DNA of 64,000 nt from ZC4RG19 sp017577565 (GTDB lineage Bacteria > Actinomycetota > Acidimicrobiia > Acidimicrobiales > VFJN01), in assembly GCA_047459075.1 (NCBI GenBank), contig VSCH01000014.1, forward strand, positions 7,085 through 71,084. The letters are read 5' to 3'. Below, piece after piece: positions 32,506 to 42,395 of the stretch. A program made the position numbers and the translations under genes. The first letter of the stretch is position 1. Every line of letters starts with the position of its first letter. The notes under the pieces were generated by a model. It made no database searches. It saw only the letters and a list, made by a program, of their open reading frames with translations, and had not been told where the DNA came from.

Positions 32506-33930
32506 GTGCAGGAGCGAACCCCCGACGAGGTCCTGGCACTGATCGCCGACGAGGGCATCGAGGTCGTCGACGTCCGGTTCTGCGACCTGCCGGGCCTGAT
32601 GCAGCACTTCTCCGTCCCGGCGTCGCAGCTCACCCCCGAGGTGTTCGAGGAGGGCCTCGGGTTCGACGGCTCGTCGATCCGCGGCTTCCAGGAGATCCAG
32701 GAGTCGGACATGATCCTCATCCCCGACTCCAGCACGGCGTTCGTCGACCCGTTCCGGAGCCGCAAGACGCTGGCCATCCACGCCTACGTCCACGACCCGC
32801 TCACCGGCGAGCCCTACTCCCGCGACCCCCGCTACGTCGCTCGCAAGGCGGCCGAGCACCTGCGGTCGACCGGGATCGCGGACACCTGCTACATCGGCCC
32901 GGAGGCCGAGTTCTTCATCTTCGACGACGTGCGGTTCCACCAGGACCAGCACTCGGCCAGCTACTCGGTCGACTCGGTCGAGGGCGCGTGGAACACCGGC
33001 CGCGACGAGGGCCCGAACCTCGGCTACAAGATCCGGTACAAGGAGGGCTACTTCCCCCTCCCGCCGGCCGACCACTTCCAGGACCTGCGGACCGAGATGA
33101 TGATGACGCTCGAGCAGGTCGGCATCGAGGTGGAGCTGCAGCACCACGAGGTCGGCACGGCCGGCCAGGCCGAGATCGACATCCGCTTCGACGAGCTGAG
33201 CCGCATGGCCGACAAGGTCATGCTGTTCAAGTACGTCGTGAAGAACGTGGCCCTGCAGTACGGCAAGACGGTCACGTTCATGCCCAAGCCGGTGTTCCAG
33301 GACAACGGCTCGGGCATGCACACGCACCAGTCGCTGTGGAAGGCGGGCGAGCCGCTGTTCTACGACGAGGCCGGCTACGCCGGGTTCTCCGACATCGGCC
33401 GCTGGTACATCGGCGGCCTGCTGGCCCACGCGCCGGCCGTCCTGGCGTTCACGAACCCGACGACCAACAGCTACAAGCGCCTGGTCCCGGGCTACGAGGC
33501 GCCGGTCAACCTCGTCTACAGCCAGCGGAACCGCTCGGCGGCGGTGCGCATCCCGCTCTACACGCAGAGCCCGAAGGCCAAGCGGCTCGAGTTCCGGTGC
33601 CCCGACCCGTCGTGCAACCCGTACCTGGCGTTCTCGGCGATGCTGATGGCCGGGCTCGACGGGATCAACAACCGGATCGAGCCGCCCGACCCGGTCGACA
33701 AGGACCTCTACGACCTGCCGCCCGAGGAGCTGGCGCAGGTGCCGCAGGTGCCGGGGTCGCTGGAGGCGGTGCTCGACGCGCTCGAGGAGGACAACGAGTT
33801 CCTCAAGGCCGGCGGGGTGTTCACCGACGACCTCATCGAGACGTGGATCTCGTACAAGCGGACCCACGAGGTCGACGAGATGCGCCTGCGGCCCCACCCG
33901 TGGGAGTTCGCGCTCTACTACGACATCTGA
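32506..33930 (+). CDS. glnA: Glutamine synthetase type I-beta (adenylylation-regulated)
   Basis: A 474-aa GSI of the main bacterial type. It has GFDGSSIRGFQEIQESDM, GPEAEFFIFDDV, HHEVGTAGQAEIDIRFD, MPKPVFQDNGSGMHTHQSLW and SQRNRSAAVRIP. The adenylylation loop DKDLYDLPPEE carries Tyr402, the target of GlnE, and glnE lies 6 kb away in the window. It is the usual main ammonia-assimilating enzyme. The GTG start at 32506 follows GAAGGGAG. Confidence 0.96.
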   Translation: MQERTPDEVLALIADEGIEVVDVRFCDLPGLMQHFSVPASQLTPEVFEEGLGFDGSSIRGFQEIQESDMILIPDSSTAFVDPFRSRKTLAIHAYVHDPLTGEPYSRDPRYVARKAAEHLRSTGIADTCYIGPEAEFFIFDDVRFHQDQHSASYSVDSVEGAWNTGRDEGPNLGYKIRYKEGYFPLPPADHFQDLRTEMMMTLEQVGIEVELQHHEVGTAGQAEIDIRFDELSRMADKVMLFKYVVKNVALQYGKTVTFMPKPVFQDNGSGMHTHQSLWKAGEPLFYDEAGYAGFSDIGRWYIGGLLAHAPAVLAFTNPTTNSYKRLVPGYEAPVNLVYSQRNRSAAVRIPLYTQSPKAKRLEFRCPDPSCNPYLAFSAMLMAGLDGINNRIEPPDPVDKDLYDLPPEELAQVPQVPGSLEAVLDALEEDNEFLKAGGVFTDDLIETWISYKRTHEVDEMRLRPHPWEFALYYDI

Positions 33931-33991
33931 GCCGCCCCGTCGGGCGATCCGGCGTCGCCGGGTCGGCCGTGTGCGGCTGAGGGACGCCGGG

Positions 33992-34039
33992 GCGCGGGGT
34001 GGCCGGGCGCGCGAACTCGCGTGCCCGGCCACCCCGCGC
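33992..34039 (+). terminator. Long hairpin terminator after GSI-beta
   Basis: A perfect 17-bp stem (GCGCGGGGTGGCCGGGC and complement) extended by a further GCGCG/CGCGT pairing around an AACT loop; one of the strongest hairpins in the window. Confidence 0.8.
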
Positions 34040-34084
34040 TCGGGCAGGCTCGCGGTGCCCGTCCGTCACCAGTGGAGGCCTCCG

Positions 34085-34999
34085 GTGACCGCCCGCGTCC
34101 GCCACATCACCTTCGACTGCCGCGAGCCGTACCGCCTCGCCCGGTTCTGGGGTGAGGTGCTGGGGTTCGTCGACGACCCCGACAACCCCAACGCGCCCGA
34201 CGACCCCGAGGCCCTGATCGTCGACCCCACCGGCCACCACCCGGGCCTGCTGTTCGTCCCGGTCCCCGAGCCGAAGACGGTGAAGAACCGGGTCCACCTC
34301 GACCTGCGGCCGGAGGTGTCCCGCGACGAGATGGTCGAGCGGGTGCTCGCCCTCGGGGGCACGGTCGTCGCCGACCGCCGGGCCGAGGACGGCTCCGGCT
34401 GGGTCGTCATGGCCGACCCGGAGGGCAACGAGCTGTGCGTCGAGCGGTCGGCCGCCGAGCGGGACGACGTGCCCGCCCCGATCGACACCGGCGTCCGGCC
34501 CTTCCCGCCGGTGCGCACGGCGGGCGAGCGGGAGCTGCTGACGAGCATGCTCGACTGGTACCGGGACGGCGTCGTCCGCAAGGTCGAGGGCCTGCGGCAG
34601 CACCACGCGGTCGCCCGGCCGCTGCGGTCGGAGACGTCGGTCGCCGGGATCGTGAAGCACCTCGCCCTGGTCGAGGACGGGTGGTTCAGCATCCGCTTCG
34701 CCGGCCGGGCGGGGCAGGAGCTGTGGCCGGACCTCGACGAGGACCGCGAGCCCGACTGGGACTTCCGTAGCGCCCGCGACGAGCCCCTCGCGCTCAACGT
34801 CGCCCGCTACCAGGAGGCGGTCGCCCGGTCCCGGGCCGTCACCGAGGCGCACGAGCTCGACGACGTCTGCGCCGACCCCCACCCCCGCGGCGAGTTCACG
34901 CTGCGCTTCGCGCTCGTCCACATGATCGAGGAGACGGCCCGCCACCTCGGCCACCTCGACATCCTCTGCGAGCACCTCGACGGCCGCACCGGGGAGTGA
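34085..34999 (+). CDS. VOC (glyoxalase-like) and DinB-like fusion protein
   Basis: A 304-aa fusion. Residues 1-120 form a glyoxalase_6-type VOC domain (HITFDCREPYRLARFWGEVL, MADPEGNELCVE). Residues 135-300 form a DinB/DUF664 four-helix bundle (LLTSMLDWYRDGVVRKVEGL, IVKHLALVEDGWF, LVHMIEETARHLGHLDIL) whose histidines resemble the metal-binding triad of mycothiol- or bacillithiol-dependent transferases. Both domains suit detoxification chemistry, but the substrate is unknown. GTG at 34085 has TGGAGG upstream. Its end overlaps the next frame (GTGA). Confidence 0.85.
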   Translation: MTARVRHITFDCREPYRLARFWGEVLGFVDDPDNPNAPDDPEALIVDPTGHHPGLLFVPVPEPKTVKNRVHLDLRPEVSRDEMVERVLALGGTVVADRRAEDGSGWVVMADPEGNELCVERSAAERDDVPAPIDTGVRPFPPVRTAGERELLTSMLDWYRDGVVRKVEGLRQHHAVARPLRSETSVAGIVKHLALVEDGWFSIRFAGRAGQELWPDLDEDREPDWDFRSARDEPLALNVARYQEAVARSRAVTEAHELDDVCADPHPRGEFTLRFALVHMIEETARHLGHLDILCEHLDGRTGE

Positions 35000-35778
35000 G
35001 CCCGCTCCACGTCGTCGTCTCCGGGCCGCCGGCCAGCGGCAAGTCGACCCTCGCCGCGCCGCTCGCCGCCGAGCTGGGGCTCCCGGTCGTTGGCGGCCGG
35101 GTCGTCGAGGTGTTCTGCCGCTGCGACCGCGACGTCACCGAGCGGCGGTTCCGGGCCCGGGCGGGCTCGTGCCACCCGGGGCACTTCGACGGCGCCCGCC
35201 CCTTCGACGAGCTGTGGGACGCCGACGTCACGCGACCCGTCGCCGGCGGGTGGCCGGTCCTGGAGGTGGACACCGCCCGGCCGGTCGACGTGGCCGCCCT
35301 GGCGGCGTCGATCGAGCGGCTGGGGCGCGACGCCGTGCCCGGCTGGGCCCCGGTCCGGGCCGCCGGTGTCACCGTCGGGGCCGGAGGCGGACGCAGCAGT
35401 GGTCGGGCTCCGGCTCCAGGCGGGCCTCCAGGCCGGGGTCGAGGTCGGCGACGGCGGCGCCGAGGAGGCCGAGGTTCATGCCGCACACGAGGTCGGTGTG
35501 GCGGCGGGCGAGGTCGTGGAACGGGCAGTTGCGCAGCACGACCGTGCCGTCGTCGCGGGCGACGGGCTCGTAGCCGATCTCCTCCAGCGCCCCGAGGATC
35601 GCCGAGCGGGGGGCGCGCCGCCCCGCCCGCTCGCGGACCCGCGCCGCCAACGCCCGGCCCTCGGCGGCGCAGACCTCCTCGAGCGCTGCGTCGACGTCGA
35701 CGCCCTCGGCCCGGGCCCGGTCGACGGCGGCGGCGAGCAGTCGCCCGGCGAGCTCGTAGTCGCGGGGCGGGAGGGTGA
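34996..35778 (+). pseudogene. Damaged P-loop kinase-like gene: internal deletion and lost stop
   Basis: The frame starts GTG at 34996, overlapping the previous stop, with an intact Walker A (VVVSGPPASGKSTLAAPLAA) and a good C-terminal piece (VFCRCDRDVTERRFRARAG, WPVLEVDTARPVDVAALAAS). In relatives about 60-70 residues separate these parts; here they are joined directly after ELGLPVV. Beyond about position 35340 the frame has no stop and runs 410 bp antisense through the next gene as Arg/Gly-rich sequence. This looks like a decayed small-molecule kinase, or a short protein with an abnormal tail. Confidence 0.5.
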
Positions 35779-36070
35779 CCTCGAACTGGCGGGAGGCTCG
35801 ACGGTAGAGCTTGGCGGGCCGCCCCGCGCCCGGGCCCTGGCGGCCGGTCAGCCGCCGGTAGTCGATCTCCAGCAGGCCGTCGGCGGCGAGGCGGTCGAGG
35901 TGGTGGGCGGCCGTACCCCGCTCGACGCCCACGGCCCGGGCGGCCTCGTCCCGGCTGACCCACCCCCCGGCGGCCACGACGTACTCGTACAGCGCCCGCC
36001 GCGAGCCGTCGCCGAGCGCGGCGAGGGCGCCCAGGTCGTCGCCTCGTGTCCGATCGGTCTGCTCGCTCAC
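35369..36070 (-). CDS. SufR-like HTH regulator, second copy
   Basis: A 233-aa regulator: N-terminal winged helix (LGALAALGDGSRRALYEYVV, AARAVGVERGTAAHHLDRL) and a C-terminal domain with cysteines in NCPFHDLARRHTDLVCGMN and DHCCVRL, matching the Fe-S ligand pattern of SufR and of the other regulator at 23.7 kb. The GTG at 36070 was preferred; an ATG at 36160 would add a low-complexity extension across the promoter. A reverse-strand TAGACT about 60 nt upstream could be its -10 element. Its target is not evident. Confidence 0.85.
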   Translation of the reverse strand: MSEQTDRTRGDDLGALAALGDGSRRALYEYVVAAGGWVSRDEAARAVGVERGTAAHHLDRLAADGLLEIDYRRLTGRQGPGAGRPAKLYRRASRQFEVTLPPRDYELAGRLLAAAVDRARAEGVDVDAALEEVCAAEGRALAARVRERAGRRAPRSAILGALEEIGYEPVARDDGTVVLRNCPFHDLARRHTDLVCGMNLGLLGAAVADLDPGLEARLEPEPDHCCVRLRPRR

Positions 36071-36167
36071 GGCTCCGGCCTTCTCGACGGCCGCCCGCCG
36101 GCCGGCAGGGCCGGCGCGGCACCGCTCGCAGTCTAAAGCAAACGGCCCTTGACGAAACAACGGGCGC

Positions 36168-36761
36168 TCAGGCGAGCCGGAGCCAGACGCGCACGAGGTC
36201 GCGCAGGCGGTCGATGCCCACGTTCCGCTCCGCGCTCGTCCACACGACGTCGCCCCGCTCGAGGTCGCAGGCCGCGGCCAGGTCGCGCTTGCGCCGCTCC
36301 CGCTTCGAGGGCCGCACCTTGTCGTGCTTGGTGGCCACGACGGTGTGCGGCAGGCCCTGGGCCCGCAGCCAGGCGAGCAGCTGCCGGTCGAGGTCGGTCG
36401 GCCCCACCTCGCCGTCCACCAGGGCCATGACCATCGTCAGCGGCTCGCGCTCGAGCAGGTAGCCCTCGATCATCCGCTGCCAGCGGCCCCGCTCCGCCTT
36501 CGAGACCTTGGCGTAGCCGTAGCCCGGGCAGTCGACGAGCGTCGGCCCACCCGCCTCGCCGACGGCGTAGCAGTCGAGCAGCCGGGTGCGGCCCGGGGTC
36601 TTGGAGGTCCGGGCGAGGCCGCGGCGGTTGGCGAGGGCGTTGAGCAGCGACGACTTGCCGACGTTGGACCGCCCGACGACCGCCACCTCGGCCGGCGAGG
36701 CGGGCAGGCGGTCGACGGACTCGGCCGAGGTGACGAAGCGGAGGGCGAGGGGCGGGCTCAT
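36168..36761 (-). CDS. engB: Ribosome biogenesis GTPase EngB (YsxC/YihA)
   Basis: A 197-aa small GTPase. G1 is GRSNVGKSSLLNAL, G2/G3 are KTPGRTRLLDCY and VDCPGYGYAKVSKAE, G4 is ATKHDKV, and G5 is WTSAER. This is the full EngB signature; the protein helps assemble the 50S subunit. The ATG at 36761 gives MSPPLALRFVTSAES. The length is normal. Confidence 0.95.
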   Translation of the reverse strand: MSPPLALRFVTSAESVDRLPASPAEVAVVGRSNVGKSSLLNALANRRGLARTSKTPGRTRLLDCYAVGEAGGPTLVDCPGYGYAKVSKAERGRWQRMIEGYLLEREPLTMVMALVDGEVGPTDLDRQLLAWLRAQGLPHTVVATKHDKVRPSKRERRKRDLAAACDLERGDVVWTSAERNVGIDRLRDLVRVWLRLA

Positions 36762-36925
36762 GGCGGCCACATTCTCGCCCGCGGCGACCCCCACCCACCG
36801 GCGACCGCCCTGGTCCCGGCGGCCACGGGGCGTCGGCGGGCCACATCGCAGCGCGCTCACCGGCGCGATGTGTTAGCCATTCGGCTCGGCGGGCGATCTT
36901 CTTGCCAATGCAGGGGGGATGCAAG

Positions 36926-38572
36926 ATGTCAGATCGTCCAGAACCGACCCGCGCACGGGTCGGTCGAGCGCTGGCGGCCCTCGCCGTCGCGCTGTCGGCC
37001 GTCGCCGCGGCCTCGCTGCCCGCCGACGCCGCACCCGACGGGGGCGGGGGGCACGGCCACGACCGGGCCTGCGAGCGCCGGGCCAACAACACCTACGACA
37101 AGCTGCTCGAGTGCGTGGACGCCGAGGGGGTGTTCGAGCACCTCGAGGCGTTCCAGCAGATCGCGGACGACAACGGCGGCACCCGGGCGTCGGGCACGCC
37201 CGGCTACGACGCCTCGGCCGACTACGTCGCGAGCAAGCTGGAGCAGGCCGGCTACCAGGTGACGCGCCAGCGCTTCGAGTTCCCGTACTTCGAGGAGCTG
37301 GCCGACCCGGTGCTCGAGGTCGTCAGCCCCACGCCGGCGCTGCTGGAGACCGGCACGTTCGAGTTCTCCGGCTCGGGTGACGTCACCGGTCCCGTGGTCC
37401 CCGTCGACGTCAACCTCGACGGCGACCGGGCGTCGGACAGCGGCTGCGAGCCCGAGGACTTCGCCGGCCTCGACCTGAGCGGCGACGCCGACATCGCCCT
37501 CGTCCAGCGGGGCACCTGCGAGTTCGGCGTCAAGGCGCTCAACGCGCAGGAGGCCGGCGCCGAGGCGGTGGTCATCTTCAACCAGGGCAACGACCCCGGG
37601 CGCCTGGACCTGATCGTCGGCACGCTCGGCGAGCAGGCGGCCGGCGCCGTCACCATCCCGGTCGTCGGCGCGTCGTTCGACGACGGCGTGACGCTCAGCC
37701 AGCCGGGGACGATCGCGCACGTGGCGACCGAGACGTTCCTCGAGTTCCGCACGACCGAGAACGTCATCGCGGACAGCCCGTGGGGCGACCCCGACAACGT
37801 CGTGATGTCGGGCGCCCACCTCGACGGCGTCACCGCCGGCCCGGGCATCAACGACAACGGGTCGGGCTCGGCCGCGCTGCTCGAGGTGGCCCTGAACATG
37901 GCCAAGGTCCACGCGCCGAACAAGCTCCGCTTCGCCTGGTGGGGCGCCGAGGAGTCGGGCCTGATCGGCTCCTGGTACTACGTGGACAACCTGCCCCAGG
38001 ACGAGCTCGACCGGATCGCCCTGTACATGAACTACGACATGGTCGGCTCGCCGAACTACATCCTCATGGTCTACGACGCCGACGAGTCGACCTTCGCGGC
38101 CGCCGACTTCGGCGTCGAGGTGCCCGAGGGCTCGACGGCCATCGAGGACGTCTACGAGTCGTTCTACACGTGGCTGGGCGTGCCGTACGACGACACGGCC
38201 TTCTCCGGCCGCAGCGACTACCAGGCGTTCATCCTCAACGGCATCCCGGCGAGCGGCCTGTTCACGGGCGCCGAGGAGACCAAGACGGCGGAGCAGGCGG
38301 CGATCTGGGGCGGCACGGCCGGCGACTGGCTCGACCCCTGCTACCACCAGGCCTGCGACACGATCGACAACGTCGACCGTGACGCGATCGAGGTCAACAG
38401 CGACGCCATGGCCTTCGCGGCGCTGACGTTCGCCTACAGCACCGAGGACGTCAACGGCGTGCCCGGCCGCCGGGTGCCCGGGCGTCCCTTCCCGCTGCCG
38501 GACCCCGCCGGGCCCGAGGGCACCTTCGGCGGCGGTGACGGCGGCGCCGGTCCCGCCCACGGGTCGCGCTGA
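36926..38572 (+). CDS. Secreted M28 zinc aminopeptidase with PA domain
   Basis: A 548-aa exported protein with signal peptide (LAALAVALSAVAAASLPADA). A protease-associated domain spans roughly residues 155-265 (DIALVQRGTCEFGVKALNAQ). The M28 core carries the metal ligands in SGAHLDGV, GINDNGSGSAALLEVAL, WWGAEESGLIGSWYYV, YMNYDMVGSPN and the last histidine in CYHQACDTID. It resembles Streptomyces aminopeptidase S and yeast aminopeptidase Y. The ATG at 36926 with GGGGGGA upstream is preferred to a TTG at 36902. It would supply amino acids from external peptides. Confidence 0.92.
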   Translation: MSDRPEPTRARVGRALAALAVALSAVAAASLPADAAPDGGGGHGHDRACERRANNTYDKLLECVDAEGVFEHLEAFQQIADDNGGTRASGTPGYDASADYVASKLEQAGYQVTRQRFEFPYFEELADPVLEVVSPTPALLETGTFEFSGSGDVTGPVVPVDVNLDGDRASDSGCEPEDFAGLDLSGDADIALVQRGTCEFGVKALNAQEAGAEAVVIFNQGNDPGRLDLIVGTLGEQAAGAVTIPVVGASFDDGVTLSQPGTIAHVATETFLEFRTTENVIADSPWGDPDNVVMSGAHLDGVTAGPGINDNGSGSAALLEVALNMAKVHAPNKLRFAWWGAEESGLIGSWYYVDNLPQDELDRIALYMNYDMVGSPNYILMVYDADESTFAAADFGVEVPEGSTAIEDVYESFYTWLGVPYDDTAFSGRSDYQAFILNGIPASGLFTGAEETKTAEQAAIWGGTAGDWLDPCYHQACDTIDNVDRDAIEVNSDAMAFAALTFAYSTEDVNGVPGRRVPGRPFPLPDPAGPEGTFGGGDGGAGPAHGSR

Positions 38573-38600
38573 CCCGCGGCTCGGGCGACTGCGCAGCGGA

Positions 38601-38626
38601 CGGGCCGGCCCCTCGGGGCCGGCCCG
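38601..38626. terminator. Bidirectional hairpin between converging genes
   Basis: An 11-bp perfect stem (CGGGCCGGCCC and complement) with CTCG loop, between the M28 peptidase and the esterase. Confidence 0.75.
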
Positions 38627-38641
38627 CTCGCGCCCGGCGGC

Positions 38642-39574
<933 letters not shown>

Positions 39575-39659
39575 CGTCCCTCCCAGCGACTGACGGGACC
39601 GTCATCATCGCGGCCGGCCGTGACGGCCGCCACACCCACCGCGGGGCGTGGGCGGCCCC

Positions 39660-42335
39660 TCAGCCGGTGCCGTAGAAGAGGCGCTCGACGACCCGCCGGG
39701 CCCGGCGGGTGCGGCGGCGGTGCTCCTCCCGCAGCTCGGTCGGGGTGGTGTCGAGCGAGCGGGCCAGGCGCAGCAGGTCGTGCGGCCGCGTCGGCAGGGA
39801 GTCGACCGCGGTCGGCGCCGAGCCGACGAGCCACCAGCGGTTCCTGGTCCGCTCGCAGAACCGGTAGGAGTCCCGGAGCACCGCGGCGTCCTCGGGCGAG
39901 ACGACGCCCTGCTCCTCGAGCACGTCGAGGGCCTGCATGGTCGACGGGGCGCGGGTGCGGGTGCGCAGCTGCAGCAGCTGGACGGTCCACTCGACGTCCG
40001 CCAGCGCGCCCCGCCCGAGCTTGAGGTGGAAGCGGGGGTCCTCGCCGGGCGGGATCCGCTCGCGCTCGACCCGGGCCTTCATGCGCCGGATCTCCCGCTC
40101 GTGCACGGCCTCGAAGGGCCGCTCCCACACCGCCTCCTCGATGAGGGCCAGGAACCGCCGGCCCAGCTCGGGGTCGCCGGCCACCGGCCGGGCCCGGGTC
40201 AGCGCCTGGCGCTCCCAGGTCTGGGCCCAGCGGTCCAGGTAGGCGGCGTAGCCCTGCAGGCTGCGGGCGAGCGGGCCGTGGCGCCCCTCGGGGCGGAGGT
40301 CGGCGTCGACCTCGTAGATGCGCCGGGCCGGGGTGTCGCCCGCCAGGAAGCGCAGGACGCCCGCGGCCACCCGCAACCCCTCCTCGTGGTCGGCGGGGGA
40401 GGCGCCGTCGTGGACGAACAGCACGTCGAGGTCGCTGGCGTAGGACAGCTCGCCCCCGGCGAACCGGCCGAGCGCCACGACGGCGAACGGGACCTCGGGC
40501 TCGAGCTGGGCCAGGGCGATCTCGAGGCAGGCCTCGGCCTGGGCGGTGAGGTCGGCGGCCACGACCGGCACGTCGGCGTGGCCGAACACGTCGCGGGCGG
40601 CCACGCCCAGCAGGTGCCGGCCCCGCCACCGGCGCAGCGCCCGCTGCTTCTCCGCGATCGTCGGGCGCCAGTCGACCGTCGACGCGGCCGAGGCGATGAG
40701 CCCGGCGCGGTCGAGCGTCCGCAGCCGCGCCTCCTCGGCCAGCCGCTCGATCAGGTCGGGGTTGGCGACGAGGATGTCGCCGAGCAGCGCGCTGGTGCCG
40801 AGCAGCAGGCACAGCCGCTGGGCCACGTCGGGGCTGTCGCGGAAGGCCTGGGCGAGCGCCATCGAGCGCTGCTGCCCCGAGGCCAGCTTGCGCAGCCCGA
40901 GCAGGCCGAGGTCCGGGTCGGGCGAGGACGACAGCCAGTCGAGGACCAGCGGCATGAGCTGCTGCATCATCCGGGACGACCGGGTCAGGCCGCGGGTCAG
41001 CTCGCGCACCGCCTCCCGGGTGCGGGCCGCGTCGGTGAAGCCGAAGCTCGCCAGCGCCGAGGCGGCCGCCTCGGGCGACAGCCGCCCGGCCCCGGCCAGG
41101 CTGTCGAGCAGGGGCCGGAAGTAGAGCCGCTCGTGGACCGACCGCACGACGTTCCGCTGCCGGGCGAGGTCGCGGTCGAAGGCCTCGGTCGGGCCGGCCT
41201 CCCGCGTGCCCCGGTAGCCGAGGACCCGGGCGATCCGGCGCCGGTGCGCCCGGTCGGCGGGCACGGTGTGGGTCTGGCGCTCGTCCTCGATCTGCAGGGC
41301 GTGCTCGACCCGACGGAGGAACCGGTAGGCGTCGGCCAGCGCCACGGCGTCGTCGTGGGCGACGTAGCCGGCCGCGTCCATCTCGGCCAGGGCGACGAGC
41401 GTCGTCGGCGACCGCAGCTCGGGGTCGGCCCGCCCGTGCACCAGCTGCAGCGTCTGGACGGCGAACTCGATGTCCCGGATGCCGCCGGGGCCGCGCTTGA
41501 TCTCCCGGTCGGCCACGCCCTCCCGCTGCACCTCGGCCTCGGCCCGGGCCTTGAGCGCCCGCAGCGAGCGCAGGTCGTCGGCGCCGAAGGGCCGCGCCCA
41601 CAGCGCGGCCGCGGCCGCCTCGGCCCAGGCCGCCCCGACCTCGCGGTCGCCGGCCACCGGCCGCGCCTTCAGCAGGGCCTGGAACTCCCACGGCTGGGCC
41701 CAGCGCTGCCAGTAGGCCTGGTAGCTCGCCACCGTGCGGGTGAGGGCGCCGTCGCGGCCCTCGGGCCGCAGGTTGGCGTCGACCCGGTAGCAGCGGCGGG
41801 CGACGTCCATGACGGCCCGCGCCGCCCGGGCGTCGCCGCCGACGAACATCAGGTCGATGTCGCTGGCGTAGTTGAGCTCCCGCCCGCCCAGCTTCCCCAT
41901 GCCGACGACGGCCAGGCCGGCGGCGCCGACCAGCGCCACGGCCCGGTCGAGCACGGTGGCGGCGACGTCGGACAGCGCCGCGGTCGTCTGCTCGAGGCTG
42001 CGCCGCCCGAGCAGGTCGACCGCCATGATCCGCAGGTGGGCCAGCCGCTTGGCCCGCGCGAGCGTCTCGACGTCGGGCGCCTCGGCGAGGAGCGCCAGGC
42101 CGCCGTGGGCCGCCCCGCCCTGGGCGTCGTCGAGGTCGGCCAGCACGTCGAGGGCGGCGGGATCGGTCTCGATCAGCCGCGTCGCGCTGCGGCTGGCGGC
42201 CACGACGGTCACGAAGGCCTCGGCCAGCGGGGGCGACGCCTCGATCCGGGCGACGACGTCGTCGCCCAGCCGGCCGAGCGCGGCCCGCACCGCGTCGGGG
42301 TGCGCGCTGCGGTCCACGAGCTCGGCCAGCTCCAC
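39660..42335 (-). CDS. glnE: Glutamine synthetase adenylyltransferase/adenylyl-removing enzyme
   Basis: An 891-aa two-catalytic-domain protein. Each half has a nucleotidyltransferase signature: GKLGGRELNYASDIDLMF near residue 150 (adenylyl removal in characterised enzymes) and GRFAGGELSYASDLDVLFV near residue 625 (adenylyl transfer). Helical PII-uridylyltransferase-type segments follow each (KRGPGGIRDIEFAVQTLQL and KLGRGALADVEWTVQLLQL). It modifies the tyrosine of GSI-beta, whose gene lies 6 kb upstream. The GTG at 42335 starts VELAELVDR. Clustering with glnR and three synthetases makes this a nitrogen-control block. Confidence 0.96.
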   Translation of the reverse strand: MELAELVDRSAHPDAVRAALGRLGDDVVARIEASPPLAEAFVTVVAASRSATRLIETDPAALDVLADLDDAQGGAAHGGLALLAEAPDVETLARAKRLAHLRIMAVDLLGRRSLEQTTAALSDVAATVLDRAVALVGAAGLAVVGMGKLGGRELNYASDIDLMFVGGDARAARAVMDVARRCYRVDANLRPEGRDGALTRTVASYQAYWQRWAQPWEFQALLKARPVAGDREVGAAWAEAAAAALWARPFGADDLRSLRALKARAEAEVQREGVADREIKRGPGGIRDIEFAVQTLQLVHGRADPELRSPTTLVALAEMDAAGYVAHDDAVALADAYRFLRRVEHALQIEDERQTHTVPADRAHRRRIARVLGYRGTREAGPTEAFDRDLARQRNVVRSVHERLYFRPLLDSLAGAGRLSPEAAASALASFGFTDAARTREAVRELTRGLTRSSRMMQQLMPLVLDWLSSSPDPDLGLLGLRKLASGQQRSMALAQAFRDSPDVAQRLCLLLGTSALLGDILVANPDLIERLAEEARLRTLDRAGLIASAASTVDWRPTIAEKQRALRRWRGRHLLGVAARDVFGHADVPVVAADLTAQAEACLEIALAQLEPEVPFAVVALGRFAGGELSYASDLDVLFVHDGASPADHEEGLRVAAGVLRFLAGDTPARRIYEVDADLRPEGRHGPLARSLQGYAAYLDRWAQTWERQALTRARPVAGDPELGRRFLALIEEAVWERPFEAVHEREIRRMKARVERERIPPGEDPRFHLKLGRGALADVEWTVQLLQLRTRTRAPSTMQALDVLEEQGVVSPEDAAVLRDSYRFCERTRNRWWLVGSAPTAVDSLPTRPHDLLRLARSLDTTPTELREEHRRRTRRARRVVERLFYGTG

Positions 42336-42381
42336 GGGACGAGTCTGCCGCCTCCGTCGCGTCCCCGTCGGCACCCGGCCG

Positions 42382-42387
42382 TACCCT
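42382..42387 (+). promoter_or_regulatory. -10 hexamer TACCCT, leaderless start of nadE
   Basis: TACCCT lies 8 nt before the GTG at 42396. GGAGGG sits inside this gap, so a very short leader is also possible. Confidence 0.4.
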
Positions 42388-42395
42388 GGAGGGCC

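Noticed and set aside
35090..36136. Forward frame opposite the second SufR-like gene
   Set aside because: It is the antisense of a well-supported regulator gene and shows no family motif of its own.
39648..42395. A very long forward frame leading into nadE
   Set aside because: It is the antisense of glnE, reads as Gly/Arg/Gln-rich low-complexity sequence, and the nitrilase-like start of NadE is at 42396. Long open shadow frames are expected at this GC content.
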